From: Epichloe hybrida
Taxonomy: Eukaryota > Ascomycota > Sordariomycetes > Hypocreales > Clavicipitaceae
Assembly (NCBI GenBank): GCA_019022495.1
Contig: JAFEKR010000005.1
Location: forward strand, 3,162,001 to 3,226,000
Reading direction: 5' to 3'
Length of the DNA: 64,000 nt
The translations under genes and the position numbers were made by a program. Under the pieces are notes generated by a model, which saw only the letters and a list, made by a program, of their open reading frames with translations, did not search any database and was not told the origin of the DNA. Positions 34,501 through 47,612 of the stretch are shown here, in pieces. Each line of letters opens with the position of its first letter. Positions within the stretch are counted from its first letter, which is position 1.

Positions 34501-37500
34501 TTATTATATCCAAAAAAGGCATTAAGATAGAACTATTAAGAGTTAAAGCTATTATAACCTAGCTAATATCCTATAGCGTGTTTAATATTTAATTATTCCT
34601 TAGGTTTATAGGGTTTTACTAATACTTTATAAAATAGTATAATAAGGTAGTAGTCTTACTAATAAACTATCTAAAAGGTGTTTAACTAGTAAAGTTTAAG
34701 CTAGAGCCTAGTAAACTTATGGTGTTTAGAGAACTCTAAAAGAAGTTCTAGGAGGTACTAATCTTAGTGCACTTTAACTTACTTTATTTGCTAAGAGTAA
34801 AGACAGACGCATTTAGTTACGTGATTAGAGCTATACTTATAATATTAGTGCTAGGTAGCTGGCACCTAGTAGTGTATTTTTTAAGGAAGTTAACTAATAT
34901 TAAGCTTTACTACTTAACCCTAGATACTAAGTTATTAGTAATCTAAGAGGCGTTTTAGGCCTAGAGACACTACCTTACGTATTTAACTTACTAGATTATA
35001 GTTATAATAGACTACCTTAATTATAAGTACCTAGCTATAAAGCTAAAGCTATTTAGCAGGCAGGTAATAGTATTAGACAAGCTTTATCTATTTAATTTTA
35101 GGATTAAATATTATATAAGTAAGCTAAACCTTGCTAATACCTTATTAAGAAAAGTAAATTATATTAGTAAGAAGTTTAGGGTAGAGGCTATATCCTTATA
35201 GCTACCTAACTTCTTAGCTAAGTTTATAAATACTAAGTAGTAAGGGCGCTATATGTGTAATAGTGTAGTTACGGGCCCTAAGGTTATATTACTTAGCGTA
35301 GTTAATGGTTTATTATAAGATAACTATAAGGGCTATTCTAGCCTCTAGGGTTTTAAGAAGATATAACTTAATTATATTATTAAGGAACCTAATAGTTCTA
35401 TAAAGCCTATAAGTAGTACGCTAACTAGGTCCGCTAATTGTAAGCAGCGAGGTTGCACCTTGTTTATGTTATTTAATATTTCTGTAAGTCTAGTAAGCCT
35501 ATAGGTTAGGAGTCTGGCTAGGTTAGTAGTTAGTAAGTAACGTAAGCGCCCCCTTAAAACGCTGCTTAGCTATAATTTATTTATAAGTCTAAAAGCACAC
35601 TATAAGCTAGCTACTTATAGTAGTGTTATAGTAAGAATATAGGTAGTCTAGCAAACCTCTTCTAAGTTCATACATAACGCTTATCCTAAGTACATAGAAT
35701 TAGAGACTCTAATTTAAATTATATTATTTTAAGTATAGTAAGGTAATGACTTTACTATAGGTTAGAGGAAGCTACTTAAGAGTAATAACCTAGAAGCATT
35801 ACAAATATAGTCTATCAGGCCCTCTAAGCTATTAATATTTAAGAATAAAGTTTTTATTCTAGTAAGTATAAGGAAGGAAGTTCTAATGCTTACTTATAAT
35901 AACCTAGTAGTAAGCTACTAGGGAGTTAGTAGGACCCTTTACTAAATTATAAACTAGTACTACTAGTTATTAATAAAGAAAGACACTAAGTTATATATAC
36001 AAACTTATGTAAGCTATTAAACTTTAAAGCTAAGGCACTATAAACCTTATAGTAAGCTAGTAGCACTACTAGTACCTAATTAGCCTTTTTAAGAATTATT
36101 AATAGACTTTATTATAGGGCTGCCGCCTGTGAAAGACGTAAACTAGACTTACAATGTAATCTTAGTTATTGTGAACCGTTTTATAAAATATGGTATTTAT
36201 ATCCTTGTTTTAACGCGTATAACTAGTAATAAGTTAGCTACTATATTCTTAGAATATATTTTTAGGGATTATAACGCTCTAGAGGGTATTATTATAGACT
36301 GTGGTTTAACTTTCACTAGCGGGTTTTAGATAACCTTTTACTATCTTATTATGACTAAGTAGTAACTAAGCACTACGTTCTACCTATAGATAGATAGTTA
36401 GATAGAATATCTAAACTAAGTTTTAGAGTATTATTTAAGAGCCTTTACTTACTTTAACTAAACTAATTAGGCTAATAATCTTTTAATAGTATAGTTTACA
36501 TATAATATAAGCATTTATTTAACTTATAGCTACACCCTAGCTAAGGCACTGTAAGGCTATAACCCTAGGGGATTATAGTAAGTAGTTACAGATATTCCTA
36601 TAGTAAATAACTAGGTAAAGACTTATACTATTACGCTAAGAGATAGACATATAGTAATTAAGTAGCTTCTAAGTAACTTATAAGTCTAGTATATAAGCAC
36701 TATAATAAGAAGCGGACTCTAATAAAGTTTAATATAGGTAACTATATTTTATTATTTATAAAGAATATTAACTTATAGTAACCTAGTAAGAAGCTAAGTG
36801 TAAAGTACCTAGGCCCTTATAAAATCAAAAAGGTAATTAGTACTTATAGACTTATATATTAGTTAAGGCTATTACCTAGGACGTGTCTATATAATGTTTT
36901 TAACATTACTAACCTTAAACTATTTATAGGGGACCTATCTAGCGTAAAAGATATATCCTTACTATAAGAGAATGTTATGGATAATAAGTAGGAGTTTAAA
37001 GTTAAGAGAATTATATTATATTATTATAATAGGAGATATTAGAAATACCTAGTTAAGTAAAAGGGCTATAATGCTTTAGAGAATTCTTAGGTAAAGAAAA
37101 GAGATTTTATTATAATAAATATTATTAAGGATTATAAGTAGTAACTAAGTAGCTAGTTTGCGGATATAGAGGTGTATTTAATAGAGTTTAGATAGCAGTA
37201 GTAATATACAAAAAATCTAGATAATTTCTTAGATAACTTAACTCATAGCTACTTTGCACTAATTACTTTATTAACATATTAGGCGCCTAGCTATTAGTAG
37301 TCTTACTAGTGCTAATAGGGGCGGAGGATTTGTCCTTATTATTAGAAGAATCCCCCTCTCTATATATGTATATACGAAGCTCGCTAGGAAGGTCTAGTAG
37401 CCTAATATAAGTAGGAAGTATAAATATATTAGTAGTAAGCTACTAGTAAGTTAGTAAGGCTATAAGCTAGAGCGTAGGGAGTACATATAAATAGAAGGTT

Positions 37501-39342
37501 TTATATAATAAAACATAAGCTATTAGAAATATTAATCTAGACTTCTAGATTAATAGTATTACTAAGTAATAATATAGTAACTTATTTATTAGCATTAGCC
37601 TTACGTGTGACTTCTACTATAAGCCACGCTTATCTTACCTAACTATACTTATTAGTATTTTTAGTAAATAGGAGTGTATTATAAAGTTTATGCTTTACAC
37701 GTATTAGATACTAGTAGTATATTAGTAGTAACTAAGTTATAGTAATAAGGGATATATATATTGTTAAGAAAGTATAGATTATTATTAGGATTACTATAAG
37801 CATTAATATGCTTAAAGAGCGCATAATATAACTAGGTAAACCAAGTAAGATACTAGTAGTATATTAGTATACGTATTAGTAGTAAGAAAAGGGAGGATAT
37901 ACCCTAGAATAGTCTTTATTATTTTATAAATAATATACGCATTTTATTAAGTTACCTACGTAAGTTAGTAATAACCTATAGTAAGATAGTAGTAAAGTTA
38001 TACTTAGGGAATTAGTACACTCTATTAGGATAGATTTGCCCTTTATAAGATATTACAGCTCTGTACTATTACTATCTTTAGGAGTAATTACCTATATTAC
38101 TACCTACTATATATAGTGTATATAAGGAATTTTTATTTTACTAGCACTACTAGCTATAAGTTAGTAAGGTAAGCACTAGGGGGATATAGATATTATACTT
38201 ATATAGAAATTTTAGAAGCTAAATATTTCTTACTAGGAGACTTTATAGGGGATATTATAGAAGTCTTCCTACTAGGGGGAGGTAGTGGCAGCGGAGTAAT
38301 TACTTATATTAAAGATATTATTAACTACTAGTAAGTTAGTAGTAATATACTATAAGGAAACTTATAGGTAAAAGGTAAGAAACTAATGTTTTAGCATTTA
38401 AGAGAATTTAGATGTTTTAGATAAGAATAGATATGGATAATAAAGTAATACTATAGGATATTAGTAACTACTATAAGAGAAGCTATAAAGCTACTAGCTT
38501 ATAGGTAAGGGTAACTTATAATACTAAGGGAGAATATAAAAGGAAGAAAAAGTATATGAAAGTAGGGGAAAGTAAGCCTCTTTTATATTAGCCCTGGACC
38601 CCTAAGTAATCTACATGCTATATATAGCTAATCTAGGAATTATAATATTTATAGTTATAGCTACCACTAGTAGATATACACGCTAGCTACGAACTTCTAG
38701 TAAGATTAACATAATATCCCTAATATTAGATAAGAAGTTATTTGTTTTAAATAGTATATGTTACCTTATCTATTTAACCTAATTACGAAACTTAACACTA
38801 GTAGTCTGCTTACTTAGCAATAATAACTTATTAGATAAAGGTATATATATTAGAGGTAATAAAGCAGTGAGTATATAGCTACCTATAATCTAGTGGTTAT
38901 AAGAAGGGCTACCTAGATCCCTATAATATTTATCTTACTATTTAAAGCGGATATAACATTATATACTAATAGTATAGCTAGTAGCATAGATATTACTACG
39001 GGTTATGCGTAGTAAACACACACTAGCTAAGCAGCTCTTTATAATTAAGGATAATTATATATTAGGGGGGCAGCATATTAGGGGCATAGAGGCTAGGGAG
39101 TTACGGATAGGATAGTTATATAATAGAGCCCTTAGATAAGCCTTAGATTACATAGATAACTAAGTAGCTACTAGGTAGCTACATGCATGTAGTAGGGTAT
39201 TTAGATAAGGACTACCTATAAGAGTTATAGGAGGTTAGAGTTTAAGACCTTTATGCACCTACCCCTAAGTAGTAGCTCTCTAGCTACGATTAAGAGTCTT
39301 AGCCTTCACTCCGTTTGTATCTCTCCCACCACAGTCGTGACA
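31528..39342 (+). mobile_element. Gypsy C chromovirus LTR retrotransposon
   Basis: LTRs of 267 bp lie at 31528-31794 (TGTCAGGGGCACGGAGG...) and 39076-39342 (...CACAGTCGTGACA), flanked by the 5-bp duplication CTTTT at 31523-31527 and 39343-39347. The Copia B sequence shows the uninterrupted target (GGGCCTTTTAGGC). A purine tract (AGGGGGGCAGCA) precedes the right LTR, giving plus orientation. The element is 7,815 bp and contains no further insertion that I can detect. It is the deepest element on the left branch of the nest. Confidence 0.9.
32900..37150 (+). pseudogene. Gypsy C gag-pol remnant with chromodomain
   Basis: Landmarks in order are as follows. A zinc-knuckle relic YYKCGSPKYSLNRYK at about 32909-32955 has a C and an H replaced by Y. 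The RT N-terminal part is at about 33910-34130 ([19 protein letters not shown]). The RT catalytic box YLNNILIYSS is at 34351-34380 (DD changed to NN). The integrase core is near 36095-36210 (DFIIGLPPV, then VIVNRFIKYG). A chromodomain relic lies at about 36999-37140 (KYLVK*KGYNALENS*VKKR), with its stops where conserved Trp is expected. All breaks fit G-to-A/C-to-T RIP changes. Confidence 0.75.
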
Positions 39343-42300
39343 CTTTTAGGCTTTATAAGCCTCTTTATTAAACTCTCCTACACTTATAAATTAAATAGTA
39401 AGGGCCTTCCTTAGTCTCCCTTACTTTCTCTTAGCTAGTTTCTATAGCTTTATACTTTCTTCTATTAGAGAATCTCTTTCCTTAGTAGTAGTTAGTTATA
39501 TAGCTCCTTCTTTCTTTATATTACTTAGCTATTACTCTAGTAAATTATAAGGCTTTATCTCCTACTACTCTAGCCCCTTTATAGTATATAAGTCTTTATA
39601 ATAAGGCTTTACTACTATAGAGTAAAACTTCACTAGGCTATAGGGTATATTAATAGTATAGGTCTCTCTATTAGTAGTAAGTAACTTATATAGGCTATAC
39701 TAGCTACCTTTCTCTCTTTATATATATACATTAGCCTATAAAGGTAACTAATATACAGGTGCTATATTAGGACTATTCTAGGCTCTAAGGGTATTACAAA
39801 CTTACCTTAAAGCTAGAAGATATTACACTTTATTAGTTACCTTACGAATTACCTTAGCACATTAAATAATAAAGATACTTAGTAGTAACTTATCTATTAT
39901 CCATAGGTAGCCTCTAAAGACTAGTATAGTTAGAATAATACTATTTAGGCCTATAGAGTTATTAATTACCTTAATAGCTATTTAGAGATATTACTTTAGC
40001 GCAAGCTCCGTTCTAATTAAGTCTATAATAATATTATAGGCTTAGCGTAGAGGTTTATAATATCTCTTAACCTTTCTAATGCTATTATAGGCTTTAATTA
40101 GCATCTTACTAGTTTTAATTAACATTAATTAAGTATAATACCTAAATTTAGCGGAAGCAAAGTTATTACTAGCATTATAGATAATCTAATCTAGAGGTCT
40201 AAGATAAGTATTAATCTAATATTTGCGAATTATATCCTAGATGTCTTAAGCCTTTTACTTCTTTAGATTAAGGAACTAGGCTACTTAGAATAAGGTTACT
40301 AAATTAATAATGTAAAGCACTAGCCAGCCATCGATTTACACGATATTAACAATAATCTTATAGTTAAATTCGTGATTGTCCTTAATTATAAATTTAAATT
40401 AGCTAGGGGCCTTACCGTGCATTTAGTAATAGTAGTAAACCTTAGTTAATTTCTTAATTACCTAGTGTTTAACTTTATAACTAGCTTAGTAAAGGATCTT
40501 TATAAGCTATTAAACAAAAGGGTAACTAAGTTAATAATGTAATTAATAGATAGCTCCTTCTAAAAGGTAAAAGGTAACCATCTCTCTCGCCTCTAGTAAC
40601 CACTAAGGATATCCCTATTATTACATAATAGGTACAGTTTTGTTGCCTTAGATAAGTATATTAGCAAGGTTATTAATCTTAACTTACATTTTATCTATAT
40701 TAGTAATTAAGAAGAGGAAAGGGGTAGCTATATTAAGGATATAGAATTTAAGCTCTCTAAGCTCCATAGGCATACAAAGAATTCCTTTTATAACTACTAA
40801 TCTAGCGCTAAATATAATAATTTAGGGCTTATAGGGGATTACTTTTAATAAAGGCATTAATCTTAATAAAGCCTTCACTTATACCTCTCCTATACTTAAC
40901 TTCCCTATAGCGCTAGTATTAGGTATAATTTCTCTAAAGACCTCTTTAGAATAGTGTTCTTTAGAGACATAGCAAATTAATCCTTTATTACACTCTTATA
41001 GCTTATAAAGCTCTTATTTAAGGAATACATATTAAAAAGCTTAATCATATAGGGTTGTAAGAATATTAACATTAGTAGCGTTATAGTTAGTCTATGGTCT
41101 AAAATAGAAGAATTATATAATACTTAGATATGCTATTAATAGTAGCTCCTTAATATTATTATTATTATCTTTAGCTTCTATATAAGCTATAAGATATACT
41201 TCCTAATTCTTACCTAAGCCTTTATTAGGCTTATTATTATTCTACCCTTTATAGGAGGTAAGGAATACCTAGAATCTCTTCTCTAAAGGGAGTGTATAAT
41301 ATATTTTACTAGCCTACTAGTAGTCTTTCTTCTTTTAATACTCTTTAGCAAAGTAATTAGAAAACTAGTAGCTACTCTTACTATATATAAAGTAATGCTT
41401 AGTACTTAGCCTAGGGCTTTAGCTACAATAGCTTCCTTTACTATAGGATTATTATTTATACTAATAATTAGTAAATATAGCCTCTAGAGGGTTTCCTTAT
41501 TAGTACTAAAGGTATTAGGAGGACTTCTTATTTAATTTTATAATAGTAATTACCTTATAGAGGTCTTTAGTAAGACTTTTAAAGCCTATAGAGTGTATAT
41601 ATTTCACTATCTAATATTTAGGCACACTAGCTATAGTATTTAAGGCTTGCTTATAGAGTTTAGTATTTACTATTTTAGTAAGGTATAGGCCTCTATGAAT
41701 TTTCTTAAGGGTTAATAATATAATCTTAAGGTAATTAAGCTTACTTTTATTAGGGTTTTTCTTAATTATACTCTTTAGTATTATACTACTTTACTTATAG
41801 TAATAGAATTACTAATTACTTTCTATCTTAAAGTATTAACAAATATAAGTAATTATCTCTTTATAAGAATAGTTATTTCTAAAGAGGTAATTAAGGTAGT
41901 ATTACTTAGTATTACCTATTAACATAATAAGGAAAGCCTTTTAATAATATATTTAAGGAAAGTTAATTCTATTACACTTATTTTTAAAGAGTGTAATCTT
42001 TAGCATTAAGAAGTTATATAGCTTTCTACTATAGCAGTTACTATCCTTATATATCTTCGTAAGCTCCGAGATTTTCTTTGTAATCTAATCTTTAGAGAGG
42101 AATTACTATAAAGGCATAATTTATTATAAATAATAGTCTACTAGTTATTCTTAATAATAATTATCTAGATAAAGCTATTAGTATAATAGGAATTATCATA
42201 GGGGTTTATATAAGGGTTTAAGTAATCTCTAGGGTTAAGGAAAGTTAATTTCTAGGGTAGGTTATTAGGGCTATTAGTATTAAGGCTCTAGGGGTTTAGA

Positions 42301-43887
42301 AGATTATAGTCTTTCTTGTAATCTTTCCTATAACTAAAGGGGCATTAAGGTTTAATAAAGCACTTCCTTAAGCAATACTAGGATTAAATATCCTAGGCCT
42401 TACCTAATAAGAACACTATAATCTCATAAAGAATTATGTAATTCTTTAATAACATCCTTAGATACCCTTTTAAAGGTGTCTTTAGACTAGCCTTTAAAGT
42501 CCTCTTAGAATAATTCCTATAGGTTATTATCTCTCTAACCTTAATGCTTACTAAGGTTAATAAATCTTATAATTTGGTTATTAAGCTTAAGCTACGTAGT
42601 AGTCTTTAGATCTAGCTTAATGAATTCTTTCTAGTTATATAAGAAGTTATAGGTAAGCTATTAAAGGCATAGGGGTAATTTATGCCTTTAAGGTCTCTTA
42701 GGGGTAATAATTAGAGCCTTACTATTACTAGCAGCCCTTTCTCTTTTGGAAGGTCTAGATTTCTTTGCTATCTTTAACTATTAAAGAAACGTTTAAGCTA
42801 TTATTCTTTATTACTAATTAAGCTCCTGTTTTTGCCTATCACTAGTACAAGGGTCTTCTTTTACTTTTTAAAAGCGTTATTACTCTAATAGTCTTCTTTC
42901 ACTTTTTAGGAGTGTTATTACTCTAATAAAATTAGAAGATTATAAAAACAAGGAAAACATAATAAAAGAAAAATAGTAAAAGTAATAATAGGAATAAATT
43001 AATAGGGACAAAGAAAGTAACAGAAGTACTAAAAGTAGCTAAAAGTAATAAGAAAAATAATAAGGAATTAATAGGAATTACCCTTCCTATTTTTTAGGAA
43101 AAGGGAGGAGAGAGGTAATCTCTCTTTCTTACTAATAAGCATAGGGCAAATAGCACTAATAATAAAGGGGGCAAAAAACAAGCTATAGATGCTTATATAA
43201 ATAGATTAAAGGTCTATTAAATAAAGGGAATATTTATAGAGAAGTTATAGATGTGTTAGCTAGCTTAGCTAAGGTTATTTAATATTAGGTTTAAAATAAA
43301 TACCTTATGGTAATAGATTTAGTTGTTTGGTTAGTTTTCTTATAATAGATAATAGAATTAATAATTAATAATAATATCCTAGATAAATATAATAAAGTTA
43401 TATCCCTAAGCCTAAGGGTTAATAGATTAATTCCTTAGAAGTCTAATAAGCCTATAACTAGGATTCTAGTCTCTCTTCCTTTAGCATACTTATATAGTTA
43501 TGCCTCTTTACTATAATAACTATTATAGCATAATAAGGGGTAGTGGTAATAGTATTTATAAAAATATCTTTTCTTATAATACCTAGCTTATTTATAGTTA
43601 TAAAGTTAACTACTAATTAGTATTAGTTATACTAAGGTGCCTACGTAAGTAATAGGATAATCCTATAATATTAAAGTTAATAATAAATAGATTCTAGCTA
43701 GGAAAAGGGGAAGAAGAGAGGGAAAGTCTAAATACTAGGAAAGTAAGCGAAACATATATATAAGGCAAAAGAGGGGGTAGCGAATTAGTGTAGCTAATTG
43801 CATTACGTGCATCACGCCAGACCTACAATTTAGTCTAGTCTTTAGCCACGATTAAACCAATGAAGATCCAAAGGAATTAACAATAAC

Positions 43888-44820
43888 CGTATTATTTTAA
43901 ATCTAGTAAATTTAGCTTTTTATACTCTTTTTCTACTCTTTTTTTAGGAAATTTTACTATAAAATTATTTATTTTATTTTATAAAAATTATTTCTTATAT
44001 ATTAAAGTATTAAATTAAGATAAATTAGGTATTATATAAGTATTATAAGCTAATTATACTTTAAATTCCTTAGATTACTTAATAAATAAATAAACTACGA
44101 TTTTTTTTTATTAAAATATTATTTTAAAAACTAATATATAGTTTTATATTACTTATATTATACTTAAAAGCTTTTATAATAAGTAAAGCCTTTCATTTAA
44201 ATAATATAAATAATATTATTTACTTATTTATTTATTTATACTATTTTTATTTAACTTTTTATTCCTAAATTACTCTTTTTTAACTTTAGATTTTATAAAA
44301 GAAAAGAAAAGAATTTAAGATATTTAAAAAGAATATATATTAAATCTAAAAAAATAACTATTATTCTAAATAAAAGTTATAATATTAATATTAAATTTAA
44401 GGTATATAAAAGTCTAATTATAGTTTCTTAATATAATTATTTAGATTTATAATATATTATTGTATATTATTTAAAAAAGTATATATAGGGTATTTTTTAG
44501 TAATAAAAAGTCTTGTTTAAAATAATAAAAATATAATTATAAGAAAATAGATATATAGTTAATATAATATCTTATAATATATAAAAGAATTTAAAGAATC
44601 TAATTAACCTCATAAACTTTCTATATATACCCTATACTAGAAGATATAACTAATAGTCTAAAAGATAGGAAATTAAGATATTTAATAGTAAATTTAATAA
44701 AATACCTATTATAAAAACACTTATATTAATCTAATAGAGAAAAATCTAAAGTATATTATAGAATATTAATATACCCCACTTTTTTTTCCTCCTAACATTA
44801 CATCTGTAATGTTTATAATG
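43888..44820. other. hAT1 right interior, TA-rich, non-coding
   Basis: Very TA-rich sequence between Copia A and the terminal pentamer array of hAT1. No frame or transposase motif is visible. The block near 44770-44820 (CCCCACTTTTTTTTCC, then ATTACATCTGTAATG) matches the reverse complement of hAT2 at about 57850-57910. Confidence 0.7.
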
Positions 44821-44926
44821 TAATGTAATGTAATATAATGTAATGTAATGTAATATAATGTAATGTAATGTAATATAATGTAATGTAATGTAATTACACA
44901 TTACATTACATTACATTACATGCTCT
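44816..44926. repeat. TGTAA pentamer array, right end of hAT1
   Basis: Tandem TAATG pentamers, with periodic TAATATAATG variants, switch to the complementary TTACA phase just before the terminal TGCTCTG. This makes a local inverted repeat able to form a hairpin. Confidence 0.85.
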
Positions 44927-44934
44927 GCTAGTAA

Positions 44935-45469
44935 TAAGTAAAGCTATTATACTATTTTCTAATCAGTTAGTTATCAATTGGTTGATTAGTAGCCCTTAAC
45001 CTACCTGTGAATTCAAATTAGAGTGGAGTCAAGTGAGGATAAGTTATGTTTTTTTTTTAGGATTCAAGTTTACCTTAAAGCTTTAAAGAATAAGTTATAA
45101 GATAAAAAAGATATAGAGAGATAAAACAAACATAGTTATAGAGGAAGAGGGAATTATATTAATTTATACTATAAGTAAAACTCAAATAGATTTAAGTTTA
45201 ACTATAGTCATAAATTATAACTATATCTTATATAATTATAGCCACAAAGTTTGTCGCAAACTTTATATTAACTTTTTAGCCCCTAAATTTATAGCTTAAA
45301 GCTTATTTCTTTTATATTTTACCTAACACTATAGTAATTATTGAATTTAGTTATTACATGTAGCACTAGCTAGGTATTGCTAGTAATTTTTTTAGTTCCT
45401 TGAAAATTAGATGCATTAGCCACAGCTAATGACCCCAAAAAAAATTAAAAATCAATAAGTAAAGCTATT
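44935..45469. mobile_element. LINE/SINE-like retroposon copy 2 with 14-bp target duplication
   Basis: A 507-bp insert (44949-45455) lies between direct repeats TAAGTAAAGCTATT at 44935-44948 and 45456-45469, in Gypsy D just after hAT1. It is homologous to the right two-thirds of copy 1 (20395-21156) and ends at the same base, but it starts internally, as a 5'-truncated retroposon would. The 3' stem-loop is kept as CATTAGC-CACA-GCTAATG (45414-45431), with a paired change relative to copy 1. The A-rich tail is also kept. A tRNA A-box-like string (TAGTTATCAATTGG, 44968-44981) is only weak evidence for a SINE head. Confidence 0.65.
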
Positions 45470-47612
45470 TTAGACTATATATCTAGCTATAGAGTATACT
45501 AGTGCGTAGTAGCTAGAAGGTATTACCTATATAAAAACCTTAAATTACTACTAATACTAAGGTAACTATAGGCAGAGATCTTAATAGACTTTATTATAGG
45601 TTTACTACTAGTATACCTAGGTAAGCAAGAAACTAATATAATCCTAGTAATTATAGACTAATTTACTAAGTACTTTATCTTCCTTCTTATAAAGACTATA
45701 ATTAATATAGCTAAGTTAGTAAAGCTATTCTATAAGGAGATTAAGCTATGATTTAGAGCGCTAGAGGGTATTATATCTAATAGAGAGTTAGTATTTATAA
45801 GTTAATTCTAGTTAGAGATATATTACTAGTTATATATAAAGCAAAGGCTTTTAATAGTATTTTACCCCTAAACTAATAGGCAAATAGAAAGAATAAACTA
45901 AGTACTTAAATATTACCTATAATGTTTTATTAAAAAAAACTAATAGCTATAGCTAAAGCTACTCCTAATACCTTAATTTATATATAATAATACTATTAAT
46001 AGGATAATAAGTTACTCCCCTAACTATACCCTTATAGGCTATTTACTTAAGTTTTACCTAGCTCTTAAGGGTAAAAGTAAGGAGGGGAAGGCCTTAGAGG
46101 CTTATATATATATCTAAAAGCTATATAAGATTAGGGAGAAGCTAGTATATAACTAAGCAAGGGCTACTAAAGCGTAAGTAAAGTACTATAACTAGAGATA
46201 TTAGCTAATAATATTAAAAAGAGAAGACTTAGTACTACTATTAGTAAAGAATATTAGGCTTAAGGATATAAAATAAAAGCTAAACCTAAGATTTATTAGG
46301 CTATTTTAAATACTTAATACTATAGGTAAATAAGCATACTAACTAGCACTACCTAATAAGTATAGTTAACTATATAACATATTTTATATTAGCCTATTAG
46401 AGCTATAAAATTACTAGGAAAACACTCTAGATAAGGATATACTAATACCTAATCTTAAAGATAATAATAATAAGTTTAAAGTTAAAGAAGTTAGGAATTA
46501 TAGGAAGATGTATAAAGGTAATAAATACGTAGTAAAATAAAAAAGCTAGCTAAGCAAATATAACTAGTAGGTAGTAATAAAAGATATAGAAAGTGCTTAA
46601 TATATAATTTAGGCTTTTTATTAAAGTAAAGTAAGTAAGAAGTGTAGTAAGATATAAGTAATTTATAAGTAATAAGGAATAAGGTAATTATAAAAAAGGC
46701 ATAGCCTTATTAGCTACTATTATACTCTAATTAAAAACCTTATTAAATTATCTACTAAATAATAAAGGAAAATATACCTAAAGAGAGCTAAGTTTTATAG
46801 GAAACCTATAAATTATAATACTTATATAAGATAATACCTTACTATTTTAGATAAAATACTTAGTATTATTCTTATTCTTAGTAATTACTTACTATATTAT
46901 AAGGTAATACTAGTGCTTTACTATGGTTTAAGGAATATACCCTAGATTAGAGGACTATAATTATAAAACTATCTATATATTCTAAGCAGTAAGATATTCC
47001 TAATAATTATCTTATAAACTATTAGTAAATAAGTAGTAAAAAGGGGATAAATAAGGTAAGTAAATCTTATAATCCCTAGAGTAGGAGTAAGATATATAGT
47101 AACTAGAAGTTATTAGTATAAAATAATATACTACTAGTAAGTAACGGAAGTAAACTATACTTAATTATAAGTAAAAGGCTAGTAAATAAGGGAGGAAATA
47201 ATATACTTACTATACCTTTATAGCACCTATTAAACTAAATATAATTTAGTAAGCTATATTTATATAATTAAAGATAAGTATAAGAGATAGTATATACTTA
47301 GTAAAATAAAAGTAAGTTTTCTTTAGAAAGATAAGGCTTACTACTATAATACTAGTGTCCTTAGTATTTATAAGAGTTTATATTTAATTTAAAATAGTAA
47401 GAAGATTAGTAAAATTACCCTTTATTATTACTATTACTTATAAAGAAATAGTTAGTAATAAAAAGGTAAAATATAAGGAAGAAGGAGCTAACCTACCCCC
47501 TTATAAGTATTACTATAGTAAATATATTAAATATAATATTTTATAAGCTTAGTATATTTATTATTAATAATTAAGATATAAGGGAATTAGTAGTTAATTT
47601 AAGGTAAGGAGG
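45470..47612 (+). pseudogene. Gypsy D pol remnant, part 2 (integrase and chromodomain)
   Basis: This continues the integrase interrupted at 28218. The core is recognisable near 45580-45900 (DFIIGLLL, IIDxFTKYFIFLPIKT, ISNRELVF, TNRQIERIN). A chromodomain relic at about 46481-46620 reads VKEVRNYRKMYKGNKYVVK, then stop codons at expected Trp/Gln sites, then VVIKDIESA. A chromodomain at the integrase C-terminus marks the chromovirus clade. Confidence 0.75.

Larger units (their letters stand above)
29760..42800 (-). pseudogene. Copia A gag-pol remnant (split by Gypsy C)
   Basis: Minus-strand landmarks of a fungal Copia polyprotein survive. Near 42700-42790 is a basic N-terminus whose ATG appears mutated to ATA (IAKKSRPSKRERAA). 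Near 40300-40620 is integrase-like sequence (INYIINLV region preceded by a WLPF-type block). Near 29770-29960 is the RNase H end (CLIKLGTIKKKRLIINIIAL, then INSNNNLADVITK). Stops cluster at former Trp/Gln codons. Gypsy C breaks the pol sequence between 31527 and 39343. Confidence 0.6.
29280..43882 (-). mobile_element. Copia A LTR retrotransposon, interrupted by Gypsy C
   Basis: LTRs of 262 bp lie at 29280-29541 (TGTTGGTTACACC...TTAACA) and 43621-43882, with 5-bp duplications ATAAC at 29275-29279 and 43883-43887. The inner start of the right LTR is RIP-mutated (TATTAGTTATACT). A pyrimidine tract after the left LTR (CTCTCTTTTTCC) is the polypurine tract in minus orientation. Without Gypsy C it is about 6.8 kb and aligns along its length with Copia B. 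It is inserted inside hAT1. Confidence 0.87.
28219..44935. mobile_element. hAT1: non-autonomous hAT-type DNA transposon, split by Copia A
   Basis: The element runs from 28227 (CAGAGCATCACATTAC) to 44927 (..TTACATGCTCTG) between perfect 8-bp duplications CTAGTAAT at 28219-28226 and 44928-44935. Terminal inverted repeats share CAGAGCAT. A CAGRG start and 8-bp target duplications are diagnostic of the hAT superfamily. Without Copia A the element is about 2.1 kb: 28227-29279 plus 43888-44927. The ends are arrays of the TGTAA/TTACA pentamer, the left interior carries about seven tandem 101-bp units, and no transposase sequence is recognisable. It is a relative of hAT2, in the opposite orientation. 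Confidence 0.85.

Noticed and set aside
28227..44927. A single giant 16.7-kb hAT or composite element
   Set aside because: The interior is Copia A with its own LTRs and ATAAC duplication, so the hAT itself is only about 2.1 kb.
44968..45030. tRNA-derived SINE head with A and B boxes
   Set aside because: The A-box-like string is reasonable but the B-box match is poor and the region is RIP-altered; kept only as a weak alternative.
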